A stretch of DNA of 39,396 bases from a virus. Below, piece after piece: positions 16,461 through 21,049 of the stretch. The DNA lies in IMG/VR virus record IMGVR_UViG_3300046819_000086, positions 1 to 39,396 of that record; one strand, given 5' to 3'. The notes under the pieces are model-generated. The model was not told where the DNA came from, did not search any database, and was given only the letters and a program-made list of their open reading frames with translations. Positions within the stretch are counted from its first letter, which is position 1; every line of letters starts with the position of its first letter. The position numbers and the translations under genes were made by a program.

Positions 16461-16840
16461 TGCCTAATCTATTCAAAGAAATCATTCCGTCTATTCTTCA
16501 GACAAAAAAATGTGTTATCAATGATGATATTGACGCAAAGGATTATACTCCTTTCGTAGTAAATCGTGCCTTGTCCTATCATATGGACTGTGTTCTTTAT
16601 GCAAATGAGATGAACATAAACAATATGTTAGATAAGGATATGCAATACCAATATCTTCTAAATACAATAAGACCTATGAAACGAAAGTTTCAGCCTTGGC
16701 AAAAGGCAGAGGTTGATAACAATATAGAGTGCGTAAAAGTATTTTTTGGTTATTCTGACCAGAAGGCCAAAGAAGCTTTACGCATTTTGTCTGATGAACA
16801 AATCGCTGAAATAAAAGCAAAAACAAATAAAGGCGGATAA
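16460..16840 (+). CDS. 62: clamp loader small subunit gp62
   Basis: This 126-residue protein lies in the gene 62 position, with a start overlapping the gene 44 stop. Typical features are NLFKEIIPSILQTKK and YTPFVVNRALSYHMDCVLYANEMN, close to the T4 family pattern (PFxVNRxLS). It is much shorter than T4 gp62 (187 residues), as is usual in aquatic relatives. Confidence 0.9.
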   Translation: MPNLFKEIIPSILQTKKCVINDDIDAKDYTPFVVNRALSYHMDCVLYANEMNINNMLDKDMQYQYLLNTIRPMKRKFQPWQKAEVDNNIECVKVFFGYSDQKAKEALRILSDEQIAEIKAKTNKGG

Positions 16841-16843
16841 GTA

Positions 16844-17251
16844 ATGATTTCAATCAATGATCTGGTTGAAGTGACATTAGAAGAAAAAGATGATTTCTTG
16901 AAAGTCAGAGAAACGCTTACACGAATCGGTGTCGCTTCTAAAAAGGACAGAATTTTATACCAATCTTGTCATATTCTACATAAGCAAGGTCGGTACTATA
17001 TCGTACACTTTAAAGAACTGTTTGCTCTAGATGGTAAAGAAACAGACCTTTCAGACAACGACCTATCTCGTAGAAATGCTATTGCAAACCTACTAGAAGA
17101 TTGGGGTCTAGTTAAATTGGTGGACGTTAGTTCAACTGAAACACCAGAACCAATCTTTCTGTCGCAGGTTAAGATTCTTTCTCATAAAGAAAAGAAAGAT
17201 TGGCAATTAGTTCCGAAGTACAATATCGGAAATAAGATAAGAAAAGATTAA
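16844..17251 (+). CDS. regA: translational repressor RegA
   Basis: This 135-residue protein (T4: 122) contains the RegA pattern DFLKVRETLTRIGVASKKDRILYQSCHILHK split by short loops, followed by YYIVHFKELFALDGK and RRNAIANLLEDWGLV. RegA binds ribosome-initiation regions of early mRNAs and blocks translation, in T4 including gene 44 and its own. Its position after gene 62 is as in T4. A structured leader/intergenic segment follows. Confidence 0.95.
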   Translation: MISINDLVEVTLEEKDDFLKVRETLTRIGVASKKDRILYQSCHILHKQGRYYIVHFKELFALDGKETDLSDNDLSRRNAIANLLEDWGLVKLVDVSSTETPEPIFLSQVKILSHKEKKDWQLVPKYNIGNKIRKD

Positions 17252-17340
17252 CGCATTGATCCACCTTAGGATCGTCTTGCCGCAAGAGCGTATGCTTGCC
17301 CCGGATCGGTAACCGGGAACCCATTATTACCACAAAAAAA
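17252..17340 (+). ncRNA. structured intergenic segment downstream of regA
   Basis: Three consecutive hairpins occupy this gap: GATCC (17258-17262) with GGATC (17269-17273), CTTG (17276-17279) with CAAG (17283-17286), and CCCGG (17300-17304) with CCGGG (17313-17317). An alternative pairing of GGTAA (17309 on) with TTACC near 17330 is mutually exclusive with the third hairpin. No T run follows. It could stabilise or process the 3' end of the regA message, or form a small RNA. No family is recognised. Confidence 0.45.
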
Positions 17341-17372
17341 ATTGACTTTTATAGTCAATTGGTGTATAAATA
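17341..17372 (+). promoter_or_regulatory. dual early/late promoter with a dyad over the -35 box
   Basis: TTGACT (17342-17347) and TATAAA (17365-17370) are 17 bases apart, and the -10 extends to an exact late motif TATAAATA (17365-17372). A perfect inverted repeat, AATTGACT-N5-AGTCAATT (17340-17360), covers the -35 hexamer and looks like an operator. The predicted transcript starts within the terminator stem that follows, which would weaken that hairpin for transcripts from this promoter. Confidence 0.6.
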
Positions 17373-17374
17373 TG

Positions 17375-17405
17375 GATGTGATGCCTTCGGGGTCACATCT
17401 TTTTT
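17375..17405 (+). terminator. intrinsic terminator upstream of hsp20
   Basis: The stem GATGTGA (17375-17381) with TCACATC (17393-17399) encloses CC-TTCG-GG and is followed by a T run. It would stop transcripts coming from regA. It lies between the preceding promoter and the Hsp20 start, so transcripts that begin at about 17378 lose part of the 5' arm and should escape it. Confidence 0.8.
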
Positions 17406-17440
17406 ATTTTAATAAACTCGCTTAATACAAGGAGCATTAT

Positions 17441-17881
17441 ATGAACTGGTTAGTAAACCAATCCTCGCCTTTTTCCAAAAACTTTGACGCTTTCACCGTA
17501 GGATTTGACAAGTTAGTGGAAGAAATTCGTGACGCATCGGAAAAGGCAAAGAAGTCTGTAACATACCCACCATACAATATCAAGCAGGTTGACGAAAACA
17601 ACTACGTTATCGAAATGGCCGTTGCTGGCTTCGGTAAGACAGATATTGATATTTCGCTGGATAACAACAAACTGACTGTTAGTGGTCATGTTGAAAACAG
17701 TGAACAAGAAGAAGGTTCATACCTTTGGAAGGGTATCGCTCAGCGTGCATTTCAACGTTCATTTACTCTGGCAGACACCATTGAGGTTCAATCGGCAGAA
17801 ATGGTAAATGGTATGTTGAAACTTGGCCTACAAAACATCGTTAAGGCCAACGATGCAATCAAGAAGATTGCCATTAAGTAA
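17441..17881 (+). CDS. small heat shock protein Hsp20
   Basis: This 146-residue protein has the alpha-crystallin domain (about residues 45-135): PPYNIKQVDENNYVIEMAVAGF, then DISLDNNKLTVSG, and later RSFTLADTIEV and MLKLGL. The C-terminus ends in KKIAIK, an IxI motif that docks into neighbouring dimers. Phage Hsp20 proteins are common in aquatic T4-like viruses and are thought to assist head-protein folding. A good AAGGAG site precedes ATG 17441. The promoter with a late motif upstream allows late expression. Confidence 0.93.
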   Translation: MNWLVNQSSPFSKNFDAFTVGFDKLVEEIRDASEKAKKSVTYPPYNIKQVDENNYVIEMAVAGFGKTDIDISLDNNKLTVSGHVENSEQEEGSYLWKGIAQRAFQRSFTLADTIEVQSAEMVNGMLKLGLQNIVKANDAIKKIAIK

Positions 17882-17891
17882 AAGGTAATCC

Positions 17892-17912
17892 GGGAGGAGC
17901 TTGACTCCTCCC
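17892..17912 (+). terminator. GC-rich hairpin after hsp20 (probable terminator)
   Basis: A perfect 8-bp stem, GGGAGGAG with CTCCTCCC, has a five-base loop and is followed by five A residues, not T. It may block 3' exonucleases or act as a weak terminator. The next promoter's -35 box lies in the loop and 3' arm. Confidence 0.5.
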
Positions 17913-17928
17913 AAAAATTCTGTATAAT
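17901..17928 (+). promoter_or_regulatory. sigma70-type promoter for the small ORF and tRNA-Ile2
   Basis: TTGACT (17901-17906) and TATAAT (17923-17928) are 16 bases apart. The predicted start is about 17935, four bases before the ATG at 17939, so the message would have almost no leader. Confidence 0.75.
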
Positions 17929-17938
17929 GGTCTCTATC

Positions 17939-18121
17939 ATGACAAACAAAGTAAAAAAACTTAGAAATAAAGTGACGAAGGACGAATACTTCACTTATGA
18001 ATCTTGGGATAGTAAAGAGATTGATAATGTTGTATTTGTACCAGTCGTGAAAAAGTTAGATCCAAGTCTAACTCAAGTTGTACTTTGGATGAAAAAAGAA
18101 TCATTAGAAACAGTAAAATGA
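17939..18121 (+). CDS. small basic hypothetical protein
   Basis: This is a 60-residue ORF from ATG 17939. An ATG at 17927 is in frame but overlaps the -10 box and would be upstream of the transcript start. The N-terminus is lysine-rich (TNKVKKLRNKVTKDEYFTYESWD) and the rest has alternating strands (VVFVPVVKK, TQVVLWMKK). No family is recognised. The start codon seems to sit at the 5' end of the mRNA. The stop is one base before tRNA-Ile2. Confidence 0.55.
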   Translation: MTNKVKKLRNKVTKDEYFTYESWDSKEIDNVVFVPVVKKLDPSLTQVVLWMKKESLETVK

Positions 18122-18122
18122 T

Positions 18123-18199
18123 GGGGCTTTAGCTCAGTTGGTTAGAGCAAACGACTCATAATCGTTAGGTCCTGGGTTCAAGCCCCAGAGGCCCCACCA
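18123..18199 (+). tRNA. tRNA with CAT anticodon, tRNA-Ile2 type
   Basis: The canonical cloverleaf has acceptor GGGGCTT with AGGCCCC, D arm GCTC/GAGC, and anticodon stem AACGA/TCGTT with CAT at 18157-18159. T arm and encoded CCA are present. The anticodon arm and the T-arm sequence GGTTCAAG resemble E. coli tRNA-Ile2, in which C34 is changed to lysidine so that AUA is read. Elongator Met is the alternative. It stands alone, about 1 kb before the main array. Confidence 0.9.
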
Positions 18200-18205
18200 G
18201 ACACC

Positions 18206-18234
18206 TTGACAAATCTGCGGAAAATAAATATAAT
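18206..18234 (+). promoter_or_regulatory. perfect consensus sigma70 promoter
   Basis: TTGACA (18206-18211), exactly 17 bases, then TATAAT (18229-18234): all twelve consensus positions match. It drives the metallopeptidase. The 40-base leader can pair TTAAC with GTTAA around a loop, and it contains an AAGGA ribosome site. Confidence 0.9.
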
Positions 18235-18282
18235 TGGTGAAGAATTAACTGTAAGATGATAACGCACGGTTAAGGATTACCA

Positions 18283-18801
18283 ATGAAGTTGCGAATATTA
18301 AATTGTCCAGACAAGGAGTTTAAACCGTACTTATATCGTGCGGCAGATTTTTTCGCACGAGAGTTAATAACCAAAACAAGAATCAGAAACAACTGTGTAA
18401 TCACTATAAGGTTTGTATCTGATCTGGAAGTTTTTGGTGCTGCTGAGATCGTTGGGTATAACACCAGAAAACAAGCAAGAGAGTTTTTGGTTGAAATACA
18501 TCCTGGTTTAGGTGCAAGAACCATATTCGAAACACTAGCACATGAGTTTGTGCATGTGAAACAATATGCGTATAACGAATTGGATGATTGCCTTTCTGTT
18601 TGGAAAGGAACACCAGTAGATTCTGATACAGTTGATTATTGGAATCATCCTTGGGAAATAGAAGCACATGGCCACGAAACTGGTCTAGTAACAAAGTTTG
18701 CAATAAGAGAAAAGTTGTGGGAAGTATTCACAGAATTTAAGAACCCAAGTAGAGTGATAGAAAATTTACCTTTAGGTTGGAAACCAAAAATAAATCTATA
18801 A
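18283..18801 (+). CDS. HExxH zinc metallopeptidase-like protein
   Basis: This 172-residue protein has the zinc-binding motif LAHEFVHVKQY (HEFVH at about residues 87-91) and a downstream WEIEAHGHE (about 124-131) that can supply the third ligand, as in compact SprT-like and gluzincin proteases. Upstream strands (VITIRFVSDLEVFGAAEI) fit the usual edge strand that binds substrate. There is no signal peptide, so it acts in the cytoplasm. It sits behind the only perfect sigma70 promoter in the window, which suggests strong early expression. The target may be a host protein, but no evidence identifies it. Confidence 0.75.
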   Translation: MKLRILNCPDKEFKPYLYRAADFFARELITKTRIRNNCVITIRFVSDLEVFGAAEIVGYNTRKQAREFLVEIHPGLGARTIFETLAHEFVHVKQYAYNELDDCLSVWKGTPVDSDTVDYWNHPWEIEAHGHETGLVTKFAIREKLWEVFTEFKNPSRVIENLPLGWKPKINL

Positions 18802-18807
18802 AAACGC

Positions 18808-18836
18808 TTGATTTACGAAAAAAATACCTATATAAT
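18808..18836 (+). promoter_or_regulatory. sigma70-type promoter for a 46-codon unit
   Basis: TTGATT (18808-18813) and TATAAT (18831-18836) are 17 bases apart. The predicted start is 18842-18844 and the ATG is 18846, so the message is almost leaderless, or the product is a small RNA. Confidence 0.75.
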
Positions 18837-18845
18837 CCTACTATT

Positions 18846-18986
18846 ATGAAAAACTTACTCAAACCCTCCTCGATACAACCGACCATGCATCAGACATGGG
18901 CGGGAGAGTGCCGACTATCATTTAATTATGATAGCATTAGAGCACATGGGGTTTCTGAAGGATGGGATGGAATAACAAAAGTTTAA
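18846..18986 (+). CDS. 46-residue ORF or small RNA unit
   Basis: This short ORF (MKNLLKPSSIQPTMHQTWAG at the start, ending DGITKV) fills a unit with its own promoter and terminator. A perfect 7-bp hairpin, CTATCAT with ATGATAG (18915-18934), lies inside. The length (about 190 bases from start to terminator), near-absence of a leader and internal structure make a regulatory small RNA as plausible as a peptide. The ORF has no ribosome site. A longer reading from 18777 would overlap the promoter and the metallopeptidase gene and is rejected. Confidence 0.45.
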   Translation: MKNLLKPSSIQPTMHQTWAGECRLSFNYDSIRAHGVSEGWDGITKV

Positions 18987-19005
18987 CATCCAAAAAGAAT
19001 CAAAG

Positions 19006-19040
19006 AAACCCCAGAAACCGTAAAGGATCTGGGGTTTTTT
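19006..19040 (+). terminator. intrinsic terminator before the tRNA array
   Basis: The stem AAACCCCAGA (19006-19015) with TCTGGGGTTT (19028-19037) is followed by a T run to 19040. It closes the 46-codon unit and isolates it from the tRNA-array promoter 50 bases downstream. Confidence 0.9.
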
Positions 19041-19091
19041 ATTAGGTGTTGTAAAAATACAACACTTTGGCAGTAAGAAGTAAAATTTGTG

Positions 19092-19119
19092 TTGACATGG
19101 ACGTTGGTTCGTGTATAAT
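19092..19119 (+). promoter_or_regulatory. consensus promoter of the tRNA array
   Basis: TTGACA (19092-19097) and TATAAT (19114-19119) are perfect hexamers with a 16-base spacer. Transcription should start at about 19126, 33 bases before the first tRNA of the array. Confidence 0.88.
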
Positions 19120-19158
19120 ACGAATCTTGTTGTAGTTCTTTAACAATTCGGATTCAGT

Positions 19159-19232
19159 TGAGGTATGGTGTAATGGTAGCACAACGGATTTTGATTCCGT
19201 TAGTCTAGGTTCGAGCCCTAGTACCTCATCCA
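19159..19232 (+). tRNA. tRNA-Gln (anticodon TTG)
   Basis: Acceptor TGAGGTA pairs with TACCTCA. The anticodon stem is ACGGA/TCCGT with TTG at 19191-19193. The CCA is encoded. This CCA and the next four bases also form the 5' arm of a long stem with 19323-19329, so the 3' end of this tRNA may be sequestered until processing. Confidence 0.93.
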
Positions 19233-19329
19233 AACAAAAGCACATTCGGTGAGGCTAACGGTAAGCCTGAGCGGAGTCCGTCTCCAATCGATGCAGGTTC
19301 GAGTCCTGTTCTAGTGTGCTTCTGTTTGG
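19230..19329 (+). ncRNA. tRNA-like structured RNA with a long closing stem
   Basis: CCAAACA (19230-19236) pairs perfectly with TGTTTGG (19323-19329), and AGCACA (19239-19244) with TGTGCT (19315-19320). Together they form a 13-bp stem with a 2x2 internal loop. Inside are a D-arm-like hairpin (AGGCT/AGCCT, loop with GG), a short GGAG/CTCC hairpin where an anticodon arm would be, and a genuine T arm with loop TTCGAGT. No CCA is encoded, and four extra bases separate the T arm from the acceptor strand, so it is not a normal tRNA. It may be a degenerate tRNA or a distinct RNA. Confidence 0.6.
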
Positions 19330-19350
19330 GTCATAACTTAGGAGTTAACA

Positions 19351-19497
19351 ATGAGCGAAAAGCAAAAGTTGTTGGCTGAGATATTAAAATTAAAAATGTA
19401 TTTGGTGAGAAAGGTATCCAGTCATACATTAAGAGTAGAAACACAAGAAGTCCTCGATAGACTTAATGAAATCATTGAGAATATTGAGAAGATGTAA
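19351..19497 (+). CDS. 48-residue helical protein in the tRNA array
   Basis: ATG 19351 follows a TAGGAG ribosome site at ideal distance. The product (starting MSEKQKLLAEILKLKMYLVR, ending NIEKM) is a continuous amphipathic helix with leucine/isoleucine heptads, probably a small coiled coil. The stop is eight bases before tRNA-Ser. No homologue is recognised. Confidence 0.6.
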   Translation: MSEKQKLLAEILKLKMYLVRKVSSHTLRVETQEVLDRLNEIIENIEKM

Positions 19498-19504
19498 AGT
19501 TTAT

Positions 19505-19594
19505 GGAAGCGTGGCAGAGCCCGGTTTATTGCACCTGTCTTGAAAACAGACGATCAGAAATGGTCCGTGAGTTCGAATCTCACCGCTTCCGCCA
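19505..19594 (+). tRNA. tRNA-Ser (anticodon TGA)
   Basis: This class II tRNA has acceptor GGAAGCG with CGCTTCC, TGA at 19541-19543 in loop CTTGAAA, a long variable arm, discriminator G and encoded CCA. It should read all UCN codons, including the TCG codon that dominates in the capsid gene. Confidence 0.95.
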
Positions 19595-19680
19595 ATTACC
19601 GGTCTGGGTTCGCAACCCAGCGTAAACGTCAACGACAGGCGTGACGACCAGTGAGAGAACTGGGCCAATTTAAAGGAGAT
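19595..19680 (+). ncRNA. three-hairpin spacer RNA
   Basis: Consecutive stems are CTGGGTT/AACCCAG (19604-19610 with 19614-19620), CGTCA/TGACG (19627-19631 with 19642-19646) and CCAGT/ACTGG (19648-19652 with 19659-19663). The segment ends with a strong ribosome site (AAAGGAGA) for the mini-ORF that follows. It does not fold as a tRNA. Confidence 0.5.
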
Positions 19681-19684
19681 TAAC

Positions 19685-19732
19685 ATGGACGTAGCAGACT
19701 ATTGGAAGTGGATTCACGATAATGTTCAGTAA
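19685..19732 (+). CDS. 15-codon mini-ORF with strong ribosome site
   Basis: MDVADYWKWIHDNVQ is encoded after AAAGGAGAT at optimal spacing. The TAA stop ends one base before tRNA-Ser(GCT). It may be a real micropeptide, or a translated leader that influences folding or processing of the adjoining tRNA. The product is aromatic-rich and acidic. Confidence 0.4.
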   Translation: MDVADYWKWIHDNVQ

Positions 19733-19733
19733 T

Positions 19734-19823
19734 GGAAAGTGGGCAGGATGGTAATGCAGCGGATTGCTAATCCGTAGAACGTGTAAAAACGTTCACTGGG
19801 TTCGACTCCCAGACTTTCCGCCA
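19734..19823 (+). tRNA. tRNA-Ser (anticodon GCT)
   Basis: This class II tRNA has acceptor GGAAAGT with ACTTTCC, GCT at 19766-19768, a variable arm AACGTG-N-AACGTT, discriminator G and encoded CCA. It reads AGC/AGU. Confidence 0.95.
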
Positions 19824-19825
19824 AT

Positions 19826-19920
19826 GGTAGATAGCACTGGTGTGCGGCGGGATCTTATAAGTCCTGGAGACTGGTCAGATGGGCTGGAACGGTAGGGTTC
19901 GAATCCCTAATCTACTACCA
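19826..19920 (+). tRNA. atypical tRNA-like gene (apparent anticodon TAT)
   Basis: The 95-base element has a 7-bp acceptor (GGTAGAT with ATCTACT, first pair G-T), a perfect T arm (TAGGG/CCCTA) and encoded CCA. Its D region is a 4-bp hairpin GCAC-TGGT-GTGC with no normal D loop. The anticodon stem contains G-T pairs, with TAT at 19856-19858. The variable region is about 27 bases. TAT would be Ile(AUA), but an isoleucine tRNA should not have a long variable arm. It may be a divergent functional tRNA or an RNA that mimics one. Confidence 0.55.
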
Positions 19921-19926
19921 AATAAT

Positions 19927-20001
19927 GTGAGTGTGGCAGAACGGCGATGCAACGGATTGCAAATCCGTATCATGTAGGTTCGAATCCTATCATTCACTCC
20001 A
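19927..20001 (+). tRNA. tRNA-Cys (anticodon GCA)
   Basis: Acceptor GTGAGTG pairs with CATTCAC (one G-T). The anticodon stem is ACGGA/TCCGT with GCA at 19959-19961. The discriminator is T, as in other Cys tRNAs, and CCA is encoded. Confidence 0.95.
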
Positions 20002-20004
20002 AAT

Positions 20005-20081
20005 GCCTCGATGACGGAATTGGTATACGTGTCAGTCTTAGAAACTGAATTCTGAGGGTTCGAGTCCCTCTTGAGGCACCA
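20005..20081 (+). tRNA. tRNA-Leu (anticodon TAG) with a short variable loop
   Basis: Acceptor GCCTCGA pairs with TTGAGGC, and TAG is at 20039-20041. The D arm (GACGGAATTGGTATACGT) is of Leu type. Only five bases (ATTCT) separate the anticodon and T stems, whereas bacterial Leu tRNAs normally have a long variable arm. CCA is encoded. Confidence 0.9.
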
Positions 20082-20088
20082 GTTTAAT

Positions 20089-20164
20089 GCGGAATTAGCT
20101 CAGTTGGTAGAGCACTGTCTTGATAAGGCATAGGTCACTGGTTCAAGTCCAGTATTCCGTACCA
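20089..20164 (+). tRNA. tRNA-Ile (anticodon GAT)
   Basis: Acceptor GCGGAAT pairs with ATTCCGT. GAT is at 20122-20124, with a C-T mismatch at the top of the anticodon stem. D and T arms are normal and CCA is encoded. Confidence 0.93.
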
Positions 20165-20166
20165 AT

Positions 20167-20243
20167 GCGAGTGTAACTCAGTTGGCTAGAGTATCTGACT
20201 TTTAATCAGAGAGTCGTGGGTTCGAGTCCCACCACTCGTACCA
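20167..20243 (+). tRNA. tRNA-Lys (anticodon TTT)
   Basis: Acceptor GCGAGTG pairs with CACTCGT. The anticodon stem is CTGA/TCAG with TTT at 20201-20203. CCA is encoded. It lies two bases after tRNA-Ile. Confidence 0.95.
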
Positions 20244-20249
20244 ATTTAT

Positions 20250-20325
20250 GCTCCCATCGTCTAGAGGCCTAGGACACCAGGTTTTCATCCTGGGTACAGG
20301 AGTTCGAATCTCCTTGGGAGTACCA
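20250..20325 (+). tRNA. tRNA-Glu (anticodon TTC)
   Basis: Acceptor GCTCCCA pairs with TGGGAGT. The anticodon stem is CCAGG/CCTGG with TTC at 20284-20286. CCA is encoded. Confidence 0.95.
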
Positions 20326-20335
20326 TGTTTTAAAT

Positions 20336-20419
20336 GGGGCAGAAGCATCAATGGTGATGCAGTGGATTGTAAATCCGCCGTCTCTGACACGACTGGTTCG
20401 ATTCCAGTATGCCCCACCA
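20336..20419 (+). tRNA. tRNA-Tyr (anticodon GTA)
   Basis: This class II tRNA has acceptor GGGGCAG with ATGCCCC (last pair mismatched), GTA at 20369-20371, a variable arm CGTCTCTGACACG, and encoded CCA. Confidence 0.94.
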
Positions 20420-20423
20420 GTTT

Positions 20424-20500
20424 CACGATCAGACCATGGAGGGGGTGTGGTGTTTACCATCATTCTAGATATCTTGAGGTTCGAGTCCTCTGCTGATCAC
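20424..20500 (+). ncRNA. tRNA-like element without CCA
   Basis: GATCAG (20427-20432) pairs with CTGATC (20493-20498) as an acceptor-like stem, and a T arm (GAGG-TTCGAGT-CCTC) is intact. The middle lacks a normal D arm and has a hairpin GTGGT/ACCAT with a four-base loop in place of the anticodon arm. No CCA follows; the next bases are ACTTTTT. It looks like a second member of the tRNA-like group seen at 19230-19329, or a decayed tRNA. Confidence 0.5.
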
Positions 20501-20507
20501 TTTTTAT

Positions 20508-20584
<77 letters not shown>

Positions 20585-20810
20585 GAATTCTGCTGGAAAC
20601 AGAATGGGTTTGCTCAGACCCTTAGGTGAGAGTCGGTTATCTGTCCGTTAACATGGTGGTTTTCTATGTCCTGGATCCTTAAACGTAGACTTGTTTGGTG
20701 TGCTAAGTTCAGAACACTGGTTCGTGGGGTTACTCTTATATTCCACCTGTCTCGCTTTAGACTGTCTTCCCGCAAGGAAGAAGGTATTTCCAGTACCATA
20801 GCACTATTTT
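20585..20810 (+). ncRNA. 226-nt structured RNA between tRNA-Asp and tRNA-Ala
   Basis: No ORF with a ribosome site is present. Stems visible by eye: ATTCTG/CAGAAT (20587-20592 with 20600-20605), directly stacked on GGGTTT/AGACCC (20606-20611 with 20616-20621); ACATGG/CTATGT with a 7-base loop (20651-20669); TCTTCC/GGAAGA (20765-20770 with 20776-20781); GGTA/TACC (about 20783-20797). A long-range stem GTGCTA (20700-20705) with TAGCAC (20799-20804) closes the second half. The element fills the whole space between two tRNAs, so tRNA processing would release it. T4 has RNAs C and D in its tRNA cluster in a similar setting; no sequence match is claimed. Confidence 0.65.
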
Positions 20811-20884
20811 GGGCTGTTAGTTAAATGGGATAACATCGGCTTTGCAAGCCGAGATTGAGAGTTCGATTCTCTCACGGTCCACCA
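20811..20884 (+). tRNA. tRNA-Ala (anticodon TGC)
   Basis: Acceptor GGGCTGT pairs with ACGGTCC (two G-T pairs). The anticodon stem is TCGGC/GCCGA with TGC at 20843-20845. CCA is encoded. Confidence 0.93.
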
Positions 20885-20892
20885 GTTTTAAT

Positions 20893-20969
20893 CTCTGATT
20901 AGCTCAAGCAGGTAGAGCACGTGGTTTGGGACCACGAGGTTGCAGGTTCGAGGCCTGTGTCAGAGACCA
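20893..20969 (+). tRNA. tRNA-Pro (anticodon TGG)
   Basis: Acceptor CTCTGAT pairs with GTCAGAG, with C1-G72 as expected for bacterial Pro. TGG is at 20927-20929. CCA is encoded. Confidence 0.94.
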
Positions 20970-20974
20970 CTTTC

Positions 20975-21049
20975 GGTAATGTAGCATAATGGCAGTGCGC
21001 CTCCTTCATACGGAGTAAAGTGTTAGTTCGACTCTAACCATTACCACCA
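20975..21049 (+). tRNA. tRNA-Met elongator type (anticodon CAT)
   Basis: Acceptor GGTAATG pairs fully with CATTACC, so position 1-72 is a normal pair. The D stem has C11-G24. The anticodon stem CTCC/GGAG carries CAT at 21007-21009. These traits exclude an initiator and separate it from the Ile2-like tRNA at 18123. CCA is encoded. Confidence 0.88.
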
